Positions 37,208 to 45,648 of a stretch of 64,000 nt of DNA are shown in pieces. Below the pieces are notes generated by a model. The model worked only from the letters and a program-made list of their open reading frames with translations. It did no database searches and had not been told where the DNA came from. The translations under genes and the position numbers were made by a program. The DNA lies in NCBI RefSeq assembly GCF_009796285.1, contig NZ_CP047020.1, positions 434,001 through 498,000 on the forward strand, read 5' to 3'. The stretch is from Streptomyces broussonetiae. Its GTDB lineage: Bacteria; Actinomycetota; Actinomycetes; Streptomycetales; Streptomycetaceae. The first letter of the stretch is position 1; each line of letters starts with the position of its first letter.

Positions 37208-37761
37208 CCGGCGGCCGCCAGCAGCGTCGTCCGGCCGCCCAGCGCGGCCGAGAACTGGTCCGTGACCTGCGCCAGCGCCTCGGCCGATCCCGGCGCGACG
37301 GTCAGCCTGCCGTCCTCGCCCACCGTGATGTCCTTGTCAAGCGTGAACCAGCCCGGCGTGATGTGCGCGGGGCCCATGGAGGCCAGCACCGGGCGCAGGG
37401 CGTAGTCGATGGCCAGGACGTGGGCGGTGGTGCCGCCGGTGGCCAGCGGCAGGACCGTCTTGCCCGCCAGGGCGTACTGCGGCAGCAGGTCGAGCAGGGA
37501 CTTCAGCAGCCCGGAGTAGGCGGCCTTGTAGACGGGGGTACCGATCACCACCCCGTCCGCCTGCTCGAACAGGGCGGCGGCCCGGACGATCGCCGGGTGA
37601 CCGAAGTCGGCCCCGAGCAGCGCCTCGGCAGGCAGGGTACGAACGTCCAGCGCGATCACCTCGTGTCCCTGCGCGATGAGCCGCTCGTCCAGGTGGCGCA
37701 GCAGCCGAGCGGTGCGGGAGGTGGCGGAGGGGCTTCCGGAGATGGACAGGATGGTGGCCAT
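37204..37761 (-). CDS. NAD(P)H-dependent FMN reductase (SsuE/MsuE type)
   Basis: This 185-residue flavodoxin-fold enzyme provides FMNH2 to the monooxygenases. MATILSISGSPSATSRTARL holds the FMN phosphate loop, and VVIGTPVYKAAYSGLLKSLL and LPLATGGTTAHVLAIDYALR are the family signatures of SsuE/MsuE. ATG 37761 is chosen with GGAGG-like AAAGGTCCTCCC context upstream; the longer frame to 38049 lies in the next gene. It is the only FMN reductase visible among about nine flavin monooxygenases in the island. Confidence 0.95.
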   Translation of the reverse strand: MATILSISGSPSATSRTARLLRHLDERLIAQGHEVIALDVRTLPAEALLGADFGHPAIVRAAALFEQADGVVIGTPVYKAAYSGLLKSLLDLLPQYALAGKTVLPLATGGTTAHVLAIDYALRPVLASMGPAHITPGWFTLDKDITVGEDGRLTVAPGSAEALAQVTDQFSAALGGRTTLLAAAG

Positions 37762-37829
37762 GGGAGGACCTTTCGGTTCGTCGTTTCGTGTGCGGGCCGC
37801 GGTCAGGCGTGGGCGGCGGCGGGCTCGGA

Positions 37830-38939
37830 CTAGGCTTCCTGTGCCTCCAGTTCGCGTACCAGGGGCAGCACCCTCCTGCCGAAGTACTCGACCTCCTCCA
37901 GGTAGTGCAGGAAGCCGAGGAGGAAGAGGTCGACGCCGAGCCGCTTGTAGGCGACGATCCGCTCGGCGATCTGCTCGGGGGTGCCGATCAGACCCGTGCG
38001 GAAGCCGTCGTTGTACTGGACGAGGTCCTCGAACGTGGAGTCCTGCCACATGCCCTTGCCGTCGCCGGTGGACGGACCGGCCTGCTGGACGGCGTCGCGG
38101 AAGCCGTGCACGGCCTGGGTGTCGGCCTTGGCGACGATCTCGCGGAGAGTCTCACGGGCCTCGGCCTCGGTGTCGCGAGCGATGAGGAAGCCGTTGAGGC
38201 CGAACTTCGGCGGGGTACGGCCCGCTTGGGCGGCGGAGGCACGGACGTCCTGGATCTGCTCGGTGACGCCGTCGAAGTCCTTGCCGTTGGAGAAGTACCA
38301 GTCGGAGACGCGGCCGGCCATGGCGCGGGCGGCGCTGGAGTTGCCGCCCTGGAAGATCTCCGGGTGCGGGCGCTCGGGGGTGTTCAGCGGCTTGGGCTTG
38401 AGGGAGAAGTCGCGCAACCGGTAGAAGTCACCGGCGAGTTCGGCGTGGTCCTCGGTCCAGATCTTCCGCAGAGCGCGGATGAACTCCTCGGAGCGCCGGT
38501 AGCGTTCGTCGTGCTCCAGCCAGGGCTCGCCAAGAGCGGTGAACTCGCCCTTGAACCAGCCACTGACCACGTTGACGGCGAAGCGGCCGTGCGACAAGTG
38601 GTCGGCGGTGGCGCCGAGCTTGGCGAGGACGCCCGGGTGCCACAGGCCGGGATGCACGGCGGCGATGACCTTGAGCCGCTGGGTGGCGAGCAGCAGGGCC
38701 AGACTGAAAGTGGTCGACTCGTGCTGGTACTCGGCACCGTAGCTGGCCATGTAGCGGACCTGGCTGAGCGCGTAGTCGAAGCCGTTGTTCTCGGCGAGGA
38801 CGGCGAGTTCGCGGTTGTAGTCGTAGCCCCAGTCGGTGCGCTGCTCGACGGTGCTGGTGACGAGGCCGCCACTGACGTTCGGCACCCAGTAGGCGAAGCG
38901 GACGGGATCGGATCCGGGGTATGCGGAGGATGCGGGCAC
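37830..38939 (-). CDS. sfnG: Dimethylsulfone monooxygenase
   Basis: SfnG oxidises dimethylsulfone with FMNH2 to methanesulfinate, feeding sulfonate assimilation. The 369-residue frame has the SfnG hallmark blocks FAYWVPNVSGGLVTSTVEQR, DYALSQVRYMASYGAEYQHE, AVHPGLWHPGVLAKLGATAD and VVSGWFKGEFTALGEPWLEH. GTG 38939 is chosen because AGGAG lies 5 bases upstream. It is the first structural gene after a leader peptide ORF and heads the FMN reductase-SfnB-SsuD genes. Confidence 0.95.
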   Translation of the reverse strand: MPASSAYPGSDPVRFAYWVPNVSGGLVTSTVEQRTDWGYDYNRELAVLAENNGFDYALSQVRYMASYGAEYQHESTTFSLALLLATQRLKVIAAVHPGLWHPGVLAKLGATADHLSHGRFAVNVVSGWFKGEFTALGEPWLEHDERYRRSEEFIRALRKIWTEDHAELAGDFYRLRDFSLKPKPLNTPERPHPEIFQGGNSSAARAMAGRVSDWYFSNGKDFDGVTEQIQDVRASAAQAGRTPPKFGLNGFLIARDTEAEARETLREIVAKADTQAVHGFRDAVQQAGPSTGDGKGMWQDSTFEDLVQYNDGFRTGLIGTPEQIAERIVAYKRLGVDLFLLGFLHYLEEVEYFGRRVLPLVRELEAQEA

Positions 38940-39114
38940 GGGGACTCCTGGCAGGAGAATGCTGCGCGGGCAGGACGAATGAGTTCCGCGGAATTCAGGC
39001 ACGCTGGAGCGGGGTCTCCGGGAAAGCCGTCGTCACGAAGGAAATGGGCCGGGACCGGAATTCATGGAAGGAAGTCACAGACGGAGCGGGTGAGAGGATT
39101 TCCCTCGGGTGCGC

Positions 39115-39195
39115 TCAGACCCGACAGCGACAGAAGGCGCTGGAAACACGCGCAAGGTCGACGTGGCGTCGCCGCGTGAGGTCCTGTCGCTTCAT
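39115..39195 (-). CDS. Cysteine-containing sulfur leader peptide (26 aa), probably leaderless
   Basis: The ORF reads MKRQDLTRRRHVDLARVSSA then FCRCRV. It belongs to the RRHVDL-xR-xxSA-xC leader peptides found ahead of actinobacterial sulfur genes. It precedes sfnG by 175 bp. The ATG lies 7 nt from the -10 box, so the mRNA should start at or next to the start codon. It probably senses cysteine supply by ribosome stalling at the Cys codons near its end. Confidence 0.85.
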   Translation of the reverse strand: MKRQDLTRRRHVDLARVSSAFCRCRV

Positions 39196-39202
39196 GCCAC
39201 CG

Positions 39203-39232
39203 ATCGAACCAGGAAGGAGTCTGGCCGGTCAA
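39203..39232 (-). promoter_or_regulatory. Promoter for the sfnG transcript
   Basis: On the minus strand TTGACC (39227-39232) and TTCGAT (39203-39208) are spaced by 18 bp. The predicted transcript start coincides with the A of the leader ATG at 39195. Confidence 0.6.
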
Positions 39233-39332
39233 GAATGCCCGGATGTGATTCCACATGGTGAGAGTCGGTATTCACGAGGTTGTGACAGGGATTCCCTTGA
39301 ACCCGGTCCCGGGAGGGCGCAGTCTCCTGTAC

Positions 39333-40259
39333 GTGCGTATCGAACAGCTCGAATACATCGCTGCCGTCACACGGCTCGGTTCGCTGCGGCGCGCCGCCGA
39401 GGAACTGCACCTGTCCCAGCCAGCGCTCAGCGAGACCGTACGCAATCTGGAGCGCGAGCTCGGCGTGGACCTGCTGGAGCGCAAGCGGTCCGGCGCGAAG
39501 ATCAGCGACGAGGGACGCGAGCTGCTGCCGCACATCATGAGCGTGCTGGACGCGGTCGACCGGCTGCGCGGCGCTGCCGGCGACCAGCACCGCATCAGCC
39601 GCATGGTCCGGCTCGGGACGGTGAACACAGCCACCGTCCCGCTGGTCATCCCGACCGTGCGCGAGTTCCGGGCCTCGCACCCGGTCACCCAGGTGGAGTT
39701 GGTCGGCGCGCAGCAGGCCGACATCCACCGCGGGCTGTTGGAGGGCGCATTCGACCTGGGACTGGTGAACTACCTCCGGGGCGACGACATGCCGCCCGGC
39801 TTCGAGACGACGGAGTTGCTCTGCGGCCGGCCGGTGGTGTGCGTGCGTCCGGACAGTCCGCTGGCGGCCATGGATGCGGTGGACGCGGACAGTCTCCTGG
39901 CCGAGCCGCTGGTCGTGATGCGGTCCGGCTATGTGATGCACCGTTTCGTGCACCGGCTGCTGCGCGGCCGGACTCCGTCCTTCTCGTACTCCACCGACGG
40001 CGCGGAGATGGGCAAACTGATGGTGGCCGAGGGGCTGGGGGCCACAGTGCTGCCGGACTTCAGCGTCGTCGGCGACCCGCTGGAACGACGGGGCGCGATC
40101 GCTGTGCGGCCGCTCGCGGGGGATGCGACCGACGTACTGCTGGTACTGCAGCGCCGCCATTCCGGCTCCGTTCCGCGGGCGGTCCGCGACCTGCACGAAC
40201 TCTTCGTGCGCAACGCTCAGGCGTACGGCGCTTCTTCGCGACGGCTGACGGAGGGGTGA
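39333..40259 (+). CDS. LysR-family transcriptional regulator
   Basis: This 308-residue regulator has an N-terminal helix-turn-helix (residues 1-60, VRIEQLEYIAAVTRLGSLRR, then LHLSQPALSETVRNLERELG) and a periplasmic-binding-fold effector domain. GTG 39333 is the start that puts the helix-turn-helix at residue 1; a longer frame begins at 39255. It is divergent from the sfnG operon, so it probably controls it, as LysR-type Cbl/CysB proteins do for sulfur genes; the effector is unknown. Confidence 0.9.
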   Translation: MRIEQLEYIAAVTRLGSLRRAAEELHLSQPALSETVRNLERELGVDLLERKRSGAKISDEGRELLPHIMSVLDAVDRLRGAAGDQHRISRMVRLGTVNTATVPLVIPTVREFRASHPVTQVELVGAQQADIHRGLLEGAFDLGLVNYLRGDDMPPGFETTELLCGRPVVCVRPDSPLAAMDAVDADSLLAEPLVVMRSGYVMHRFVHRLLRGRTPSFSYSTDGAEMGKLMVAEGLGATVLPDFSVVGDPLERRGAIAVRPLAGDATDVLLVLQRRHSGSVPRAVRDLHELFVRNAQAYGASSRRLTEG

Positions 40260-40263
40260 TCCT

Positions 40264-40405
40264 GTGCTCATCGTCATGGGTGGCCTGCCCGGCACCGGCA
40301 AGACCACGCTCGCCCGTCTGCTGGCGGCCCGGATCGGTGCGGTGCATCTGCGGGTCGACACCATCGAGCAGGCGATCGTCCGTTCCGGGCTGGCACAGCA
40401 CCCCG
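40264..40405 (+). pseudogene. ATP-binding kinase-like protein, N-terminal fragment
   Basis: The frame reads VLIVMGGLPGTGKTTLARLL with a Walker A motif, then RVDTIEQAIVRSGLAQHP, and then leaves the family at about 40405. The DT..E..R pattern is that of small AAA-type nucleotide kinases, such as chloramphenicol phosphotransferase-like proteins. The remaining 110 or so residues are replaced by antisense monooxygenase DNA. Confidence 0.75.
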
Positions 40406-40842
40406 AAGGAGAAGCGGGGCGGGATCAACAGGCCGTTCGGGGTGCGGCCGTCGACGACCGGGGTCGCCGTCGGCAACGGTGCGGCCGGCTGTTCCGGCGG
40501 GCGGCCGCCCGAGCGGCCCAGGCCCAGGTCGAAGCGGCCCGGGTGCAGCGCGTCGAGCAGGCCGAACTCCTCCACGGTGGACAGCGCCGTGCGGTGCCCG
40601 AGCTGCACGGCCCCGGAACCGAGCCGGATGGTGGAGGTGGCGGATGCGGTCAGGGCCAGGACGACTGCGGGGGACGTGCCGGCCACGCCCGGATTGAGGT
40701 GGTGCTCGGCGAACCAGTAGCGGGCATATCCTAAGCGCTCGACCTGCTGTGCGAGGTCGATGGAGTTGCGCAGGGCATCGGCCGCTGTCGAGCCGGAGGG
40801 GATCGGGACCAGGTCCAGAACACCGAGGGCAATATCAGACAT
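40405..40842 (-). pseudogene. Luciferase-like (LLM class) monooxygenase, N-terminal fragment
   Basis: The frame reads MSDIALGVLDLVPIPSGSTA, then RLGYARYWFAEHHLNPGVAG and HPGRFDLGLGRSGG and stops matching after GLLIPPRFSF. It is the first 145 or so residues of a luciferase-like flavin oxidoreductase. Its ATG overlaps the stop of the upstream LLM gene by 8 bp, so it was the fourth gene of that operon. The missing part was removed by the same event that truncated the kinase fragment. Confidence 0.8.
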
Positions 40843-41926
40843 GGACGGACTCCTGGGTGAGCGGTGGGGCCGGAAGCACGGGGCCCCACACGAACGGCGG
40901 GTCCGGGATCTCGCGGCGCAGCACGGGGGCGACCTTGGACTGGAACAGCTCGAGGGAGGCGCGGTGCTGGGACTCCGTCAGCCCGCTCGCGTCCGCGTGC
41001 AGGTGCACCACCGTGTGGCCGAACTGCTCGTGGTAGCGGTGCACCTTGTCGATGACCTGTTGCGGGCTGCCGATCAGAGCGGAGCTGCGCTCGACGAAGT
41101 CCTCCAGGGTCTCGAAGACGACCGGCAGTCCGGCCTTCTTGAAGAACGCCAGATTGGACTCGAAGACCGGCCGGTACGCTGCCAGCGCTTCCTGGGAGGT
41201 GGGCGCGACGTGGACGCCCGCCGTGCCCGCGCCGATGGCGATCTTCGCCGGGTCGTGGCCGTAGTGCTCCCAGCGTTCGCGGTAGTGGCGGATCAACTCG
41301 GCGTACGGCTCGATGGGGTGGGTGACGTTCGCCGAGAAGAGCGGGTCGCCGTAGCGGGCGGCCAGGTCGACCGACTCCTTGCTGGTCGCGCTGCCGTGCC
41401 AGACCCGGACCGGCCGCTGATACGGCCGCGGCCACACCTCGGCGTCCGTCAGCGGGGGACGGAAGCGGGTGTCGGCGGTGACCTTGTCCTGGCGCCAGAT
41501 CTTCCGGAAGACCTCGTAACTCTCGGCGTTGCGGTCCCACTGGTCCTCGGGCGTGACGTGGAACAGGTCGCGCTGGGCGGCGCCGTTGCCCTTGCCGATG
41601 ATCAGGTCGAGGCGCCCGTTGGACAGGTGGTCGAGGGTGGCGTAGTCCTCGTATGCCCGGACCGGGTCCAGCAGGCTGAGCGTCGTGACGGCCGTGAACA
41701 GGCGGATGCGCTTCGTCAGGGCGGCCACATGGCTGAGTACGACGGTCGGTGAGGAGGAGATGAACGGCCGTTCGTGGCGCTCCCCCACGCCGAAGCCGTC
41801 GAAGCCCAGCTCCTCGGCGAGCAGCGCGTTGTCGAGGACCTCGCGGAAGCGGTCGTGGGTCGGCTTCTGTACCCCGGTGATGGGATCCGGACGGTGCACG
41901 ATGAGTGTGATGGCGAGGAATTTCAC
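40835..41926 (-). CDS. LLM-class flavin-dependent oxidoreductase
   Basis: This 363-residue luciferase-like TIM-barrel enzyme starts MKFLAITLIVHRPDPITGVQ and has LGFDGFGVGERHERPFISSS and HLSNGRLDLIIGKGNGAAQR. Such enzymes use FMNH2 and O2, in this context probably to oxidise an organosulfur compound. The start overlaps the upstream gene stop (41923-41926). The pattern of NtaA-type gene followed by an LLM gene recurs on the plus strand at 59410-61825, though the two third genes differ in type. Confidence 0.88.
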   Translation of the reverse strand: MKFLAITLIVHRPDPITGVQKPTHDRFREVLDNALLAEELGFDGFGVGERHERPFISSSPTVVLSHVAALTKRIRLFTAVTTLSLLDPVRAYEDYATLDHLSNGRLDLIIGKGNGAAQRDLFHVTPEDQWDRNAESYEVFRKIWRQDKVTADTRFRPPLTDAEVWPRPYQRPVRVWHGSATSKESVDLAARYGDPLFSANVTHPIEPYAELIRHYRERWEHYGHDPAKIAIGAGTAGVHVAPTSQEALAAYRPVFESNLAFFKKAGLPVVFETLEDFVERSSALIGSPQQVIDKVHRYHEQFGHTVVHLHADASGLTESQHRASLELFQSKVAPVLRREIPDPPFVWGPVLPAPPLTQESVHV

Positions 41927-43338
41927 GACACCACCCGCTCCTCGTCCCGCAGATCGTCCATGGGGGTCCCCCCGCTCGAGCGAAGCCGAGAGTGGGGAAG
42001 GGCGAGGCCGAGGTGGTGGCGGAGGGTCGGGCCCTCGTAGTCGGTGCGGAAGACGCCCTGTTCCTGAAGGAGCGGTACGACCTTGTCGGCGAAGACGTCG
42101 AGGCCGGTCGGGGTGATGTGCGGGACGAGGATGAAGCCGTCACTCGCGTCCGCCTGGACGTACTCGTTGATGGTGCGGGCGACGGTCGCCGGGGAGCCGA
42201 TGAAGTTCTGGCGGTTGCCCGTCTCGATGACCAGGTCGCGGATCGACCAGTTGTTGGCCGCGGCCAGCTCACGCCACTCGCGGGCGGTGGCCAGCGGGTC
42301 GCGGTACATGCGGACCTGGGCCCGACCCTTGGAGATGTGGTCGGCGCTGACGTCCGGGTCGATGTCGGGCAGCGGGCCCTCGGGGTCGTAGGAGGACAGG
42401 TCCCGGTTCCAGACGAACTCCAGGTGCTTGAGCGCGGTGGCCCCGCTGACCTGCTGGCGGCGCACCTCCTTGGCCAGTTCCCCGGCCTCTTCGTCGGTGT
42501 CGGCGAGGACGAAGCTCGCGGCGGGCAGGATGAGCAGTTCGTCGTGGCGGCGGCCGTACTTGGCGAGGCGGTTCTTGACGTCCGTGTAGAAGGCCTGGCC
42601 GCCCTCCAGGGTTGCGTGGCGGCTGAAGATGGCGTCGGCGGAGGAGGCGGCGAACTCGCGGCCCTCCTCGGAGTCACCGGCCTGGAAGATAACCGGGCGG
42701 CCCTGCGGTGAGCGCGGGACGTTGAACTGGCCGTGGATGTCGAAGTGCTGCCCGCTGTGGACGAAGGATCCGGCCTTCGCGTCCCTCAGGAAGACACCCG
42801 TGGCCGGGTCGGCGAGGATCTCGTCGCCGTGCCAGGAGTCGAAGAGCTCGTTCGCGGTGGCCAGGAACTCCTTGGCGCGGGAGTAGCGCTCCTCCTGGGG
42901 CAGGAAGCCGCCGCGGCGGAAGTTCTCGCCGGTGAAGGCGTCCCAGGAGGTGACCACGTTCCAGGCGGAGCGGCCGCCGGAGAGATGGTCAAGGCTGGCG
43001 AACTGGCGGGCCACCTCGTACGGCTCGTTGAAGGTGGAGTTGATGGTGCCGGTCAGGCCGAGGTGTTCGGTGACGGCGGCAAGCGCGGCGAGGACGGTGA
43101 AGGTGTCGGGGCGGCCGACCACGTCCAGGTCGTAGATCTTGCCGCCCTGTTCGCGCAGCCTGAGGCCCTCGGCGAGGAACAGGAAGTCGAACTTGGCGCG
43201 TTCGGCGGTGCGCGCGAAGTGGGCGAAGGAGCTGAACTCGATGTGGCTGCCGGCCTTGGGATCGCTCCACACGGTGGTGTTGTTGACGCCCGGGAAGTGC
43301 GCGGCCAGATGGATCTGCTTCAGCGGCTTGCTGGTCAT
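41923..43338 (-). CDS. NtaA/SnaA/DszA-family flavin monooxygenase
   Basis: This 471-residue enzyme belongs to the family of nitrilotriacetate and dibenzothiophene-sulfone monooxygenases. Motifs are AAHFPGVNNTTVWSDPKAGS near the N-terminus, FLAEGLRLREQGGKIYDLDV, SAWNVVTSWDAFTGENFRRG, VIFQAGDSEEGREFAA and ITPTGLDVFADKVVPLLQEQ. It probably cleaves a C-S bond in a sulfone or sulfonate. The last 20 residues (LPHSRLRSSGGTPMDD) are encoded by a dispersed 40-bp repeat, which has replaced the normal C-terminus. Confidence 0.92.
   Translation of the reverse strand: MTSKPLKQIHLAAHFPGVNNTTVWSDPKAGSHIEFSSFAHFARTAERAKFDFLFLAEGLRLREQGGKIYDLDVVGRPDTFTVLAALAAVTEHLGLTGTINSTFNEPYEVARQFASLDHLSGGRSAWNVVTSWDAFTGENFRRGGFLPQEERYSRAKEFLATANELFDSWHGDEILADPATGVFLRDAKAGSFVHSGQHFDIHGQFNVPRSPQGRPVIFQAGDSEEGREFAASSADAIFSRHATLEGGQAFYTDVKNRLAKYGRRHDELLILPAASFVLADTDEEAGELAKEVRRQQVSGATALKHLEFVWNRDLSSYDPEGPLPDIDPDVSADHISKGRAQVRMYRDPLATAREWRELAAANNWSIRDLVIETGNRQNFIGSPATVARTINEYVQADASDGFILVPHITPTGLDVFADKVVPLLQEQGVFRTDYEGPTLRHHLGLALPHSRLRSSGGTPMDDLRDEERVVS
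41960..42000. repeat. Dispersed 40-bp palindromic repeat, copy 1
   Basis: TGGGGGTCCCCCCGCTCGAG followed by CGAAGCCGAGAGTGGGGAAG. The copy at 44369-44411 shares the same order of palindromic blocks. I recall such GGGGGTCCCCCC..TCGAGCGAAG elements as common in Streptomyces genomes. Here it codes for the C-terminal tail of the NtaA-type protein. Confidence 0.75.
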
Positions 43339-43359
43339 GTCAGTGCGGGTCCTTTTGGC

Positions 43360-44610
43360 TCAGGCGGTCGCTGCGGCGTAGCGGTTGGCGGGGCGGGGCA
43401 GGCCCAGCAGGCCGCGGAGGGTGTCGGCTTCGTAGGCGGCGCGGAAGGCGCCCCGGCGCTGGAGTTCGGGGACGAGGCCCCGGGTGATGGCCGGCAGGTC
43501 GTGTCCGGCGACGGCGGGCCGCAGCCGGAAGCCGCTCAGCCCCTCCGCCGCCAGCTCCTGGAGCACATCGGCGAGTTGGGCGGGCGTTCCGGTGAAGATC
43601 CGGGCGTCGCTGGTGTACGGCTCTCCCGCGAGCGCATCGAGGCGTGCGCGCCGGTCCTCCGCAGCGGCCTGGTCGTCGTCCAGGAAGACCACCAAGTCGC
43701 CAAAGACATACGGGAGTTCGCCTGTGCGTCCGGCCGCCTCCTGCTCGGCACGGATCTCGGCGACGATCGCGCGGGCCTGCTCGGCGTCGTGCGGGGTGAC
43801 GTAGCCGACGTCCGCCTGGCGGGCCACGAGCCGGTACGGGACGGTCTGGTGGGCGAGGGCGGTGACCAGCGGCTGGCCCTGCGGCGGGCGCGGGGTGATG
43901 GACGGGCCCTTGACGCTGAAGAACCGGCCCTCGAAGTCGATGTAGTGCAGCTTGTCCCGGTCGACGAAGCGGCCGGTGGCCACGTCCCGGATCTCGGCGT
44001 CGTCCTCCCAGCTGTCCCACAGCCGCCGCACGACCTCGACGTAGTCGGCGGCCTCGTCGAACAGATCGGTGAGACGCTCCTGCCCGGCCGGGGTCCGCAG
44101 TTCGTCCAGGTTGATCGGCGGGAAGGTACGGCGGCCGAAGTGGTAGGCCTCGTGCGGGCGGGCGCTGATCTGGACGCGCAGGCCGGCCCGGCCGTTGCTG
44201 ACGTAGTCGAGGGTGGCGATCGCCTTGGAGATGTGGAACGGCTCCGTGTGGGTGGCGATCACGGTCGGCACCAGGCCGATGTGCCGGGTGAGCGGCGCGA
44301 CGCGGGAGGCGGTCAGGACGGCGTCGAGTCGGCCGCGGACCTGGTCGGTGCGGCCGTCCAACTCGCCGATGGGGGTCCCCCCGGTCGAGCGAAGTCGAGA
44401 CTGGGGGAGGGAGGACTGCAGGCCCAGGCCGTCCTCGAAGGTGACGAAGTCGAGCAGGCCGCGTTCGGCCTCGGCGACCAGGTCGGCCCAGTAGCCGGCG
44501 GTGAACAGCTCCCGGGGACGGGCGACCTGCTCGCGCCAGGAGGCGGGGTGCCAGCCGGTGCCCTCAAGGGCGACGGCAAGGTGCAGAGGAAAAGCGGGAG
44601 TTGAGGACAC
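43360..44610 (-). CDS. LLM-class flavin-dependent monooxygenase (NtaA-related)
   Basis: This 416-residue enzyme starts at GTG 44610 (VSSTPAFPLHLAVALEGTGW) with AGGAAGG upstream. It has VATLDY-type ATLDYVSNGRAGLRVQISAR, WDSWEDDAEIRDVAT and HYIDFEGRFFSVKGPSITPR. It is closely similar to the protein at 58307-59413, and both precede an NtaA-type gene behind a leader peptide. A 40-bp dispersed repeat inserts SSLPQSRLRSTGGTP into the protein near residue 75, a stretch the paralogue lacks. The protein probably forms part of a desulfurising pair. Confidence 0.88.
   Translation of the reverse strand: MSSTPAFPLHLAVALEGTGWHPASWREQVARPRELFTAGYWADLVAEAERGLLDFVTFEDGLGLQSSLPQSRLRSTGGTPIGELDGRTDQVRGRLDAVLTASRVAPLTRHIGLVPTVIATHTEPFHISKAIATLDYVSNGRAGLRVQISARPHEAYHFGRRTFPPINLDELRTPAGQERLTDLFDEAADYVEVVRRLWDSWEDDAEIRDVATGRFVDRDKLHYIDFEGRFFSVKGPSITPRPPQGQPLVTALAHQTVPYRLVARQADVGYVTPHDAEQARAIVAEIRAEQEAAGRTGELPYVFGDLVVFLDDDQAAAEDRRARLDALAGEPYTSDARIFTGTPAQLADVLQELAAEGLSGFRLRPAVAGHDLPAITRGLVPELQRRGAFRAAYEADTLRGLLGLPRPANRYAAATA
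44369..44411. repeat. Dispersed 40-bp palindromic repeat, copy 2
   Basis: TGGGGGTCCCCCCGGTCGAG followed by CGAAGTCGAGACTGGGGGAG. It lies inside, and in frame with, the 43360-44610 gene, and shares most bases with the copy at 41960-42000. Confidence 0.75.
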
Positions 44611-44686
44611 GAGGTGCCTTCCTGGAGGTCCGTACGAGATCGCCGGCCCGCGGGAGTCGGGGCGCACGGCGGCTGGGGAAACGGGG

Positions 44687-44773
44687 TCAGGAGCTACAGA
44701 GGGAGCCGGCCACGCGCTGCAGGTCGATGTGGGGCCGGGAGTGGAGGCGCACGGCACGGAGTACACGTGTCAC
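44687..44773 (-). CDS. Cysteine-containing sulfur leader peptide (28 aa)
   Basis: GTG 44773 follows GGAGG at 8-nt spacing. The peptide ends HSRPHIDLQRVAGSLCSS, matching the RxHIDL-xRV-xxSL-C pattern. It lies 77 bp ahead of the LLM gene at 44610. Unlike the sfnG leader it has its own ribosome site. Confidence 0.8.
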   Translation of the reverse strand: MTRVLRAVRLHSRPHIDLQRVAGSLCSS

Positions 44774-44833
44774 GTGTCGCACCTCCGTCCGAGTGGGGCA
44801 AGCACTCACCGTCGACTAAGGACAACGGCACTG

Positions 44834-45559
44834 CTATGCCGTTTCTTCCAGCGCGGCGGCCCCGGTGTGCCGGACGAGCGAGAAGGCGGTACGGCGGCGC
44901 AGCGTGAACCCGATCGACTCGTACAGCCGGATCGCGTTCGCGTTGGTGGCCGCGGCGTGCAGGAAGGGGCGTTCGCCGCGCTCCTTGATCCCGGCGGCAA
45001 CCGCGCGGACCAGCCGGGTGGCCAGGCCCCGGCCGCGGTGCGCGGGGTCGGTGCACACGGCACTGATCTCCGTCCAGCCGGGCGGGTGCAGTCGCTCGCC
45101 GGCCAGGGCGATCAGCCGGCCCTGGTGACGGATGCCGAGGTAGGTGCCCAGTTCGACGGTGCGGGGCAGATAGGGGCCCGGCTCGGTGCGGGCGACCAGG
45201 TCCAGGATCTCGGGCACATCGTCGGTCCCGAGCCGTACGGCCTCGGGGTCGGGCTCCGCGCGCAGTGCGGTGTCCACGAGCTGGACGCCGTGCCCCGTGC
45301 GCACGACCTCCCAGCCCTCCGCCGCCTCGGTCACGCCCCGCACCGCGGCGGTGCCGCCGGGGCCGACGAGCGCGGCAAGGTCGCCCCAGGCGCGCGGGTC
45401 GTCCTCGTCGGAGACGGCGTAGAAGGGAGCCACGTCCTGGTGATAGCGGGCGGCGTGGCCGATTCGTTCGGCGAAGTGGGCGTGGGGGCCGGTGAGCGCG
45501 GCCCAGGCGGGGTTGTCCAGGATGTGCGAGGAGCTGGTGTCGAGGGTGGTGACGGACAT
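44834..45559 (-). CDS. GNAT-family N-acetyltransferase
   Basis: The 241-residue protein has an N-terminal extension and a C-terminal GNAT domain with the acetyl-CoA motif CTDPAHRGRGLATRLVRAVA and the FLHAAATNANAIRLYESIGF segment. It is 90 bp downstream of the SBP gene of an amino-acid-type importer and on the same strand, so it may acetylate an imported sulfur amino acid, but this is only inferred from position. ATG 45559 is preferred because the longer frame overlaps the SBP gene. Confidence 0.85.
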   Translation of the reverse strand: MSVTTLDTSSSHILDNPAWAALTGPHAHFAERIGHAARYHQDVAPFYAVSDEDDPRAWGDLAALVGPGGTAAVRGVTEAAEGWEVVRTGHGVQLVDTALRAEPDPEAVRLGTDDVPEILDLVARTEPGPYLPRTVELGTYLGIRHQGRLIALAGERLHPPGWTEISAVCTDPAHRGRGLATRLVRAVAAGIKERGERPFLHAAATNANAIRLYESIGFTLRRRTAFSLVRHTGAAALEETA

Positions 45560-45648
45560 GGTGTGGTGGTCTCCGGGGTGCGGCTCGGGGTGTCCGGCGC
45601 GCGGGGATTCCACCGTGGGGCAGTGGCGGAATCCCCGGCACGCGGTGG

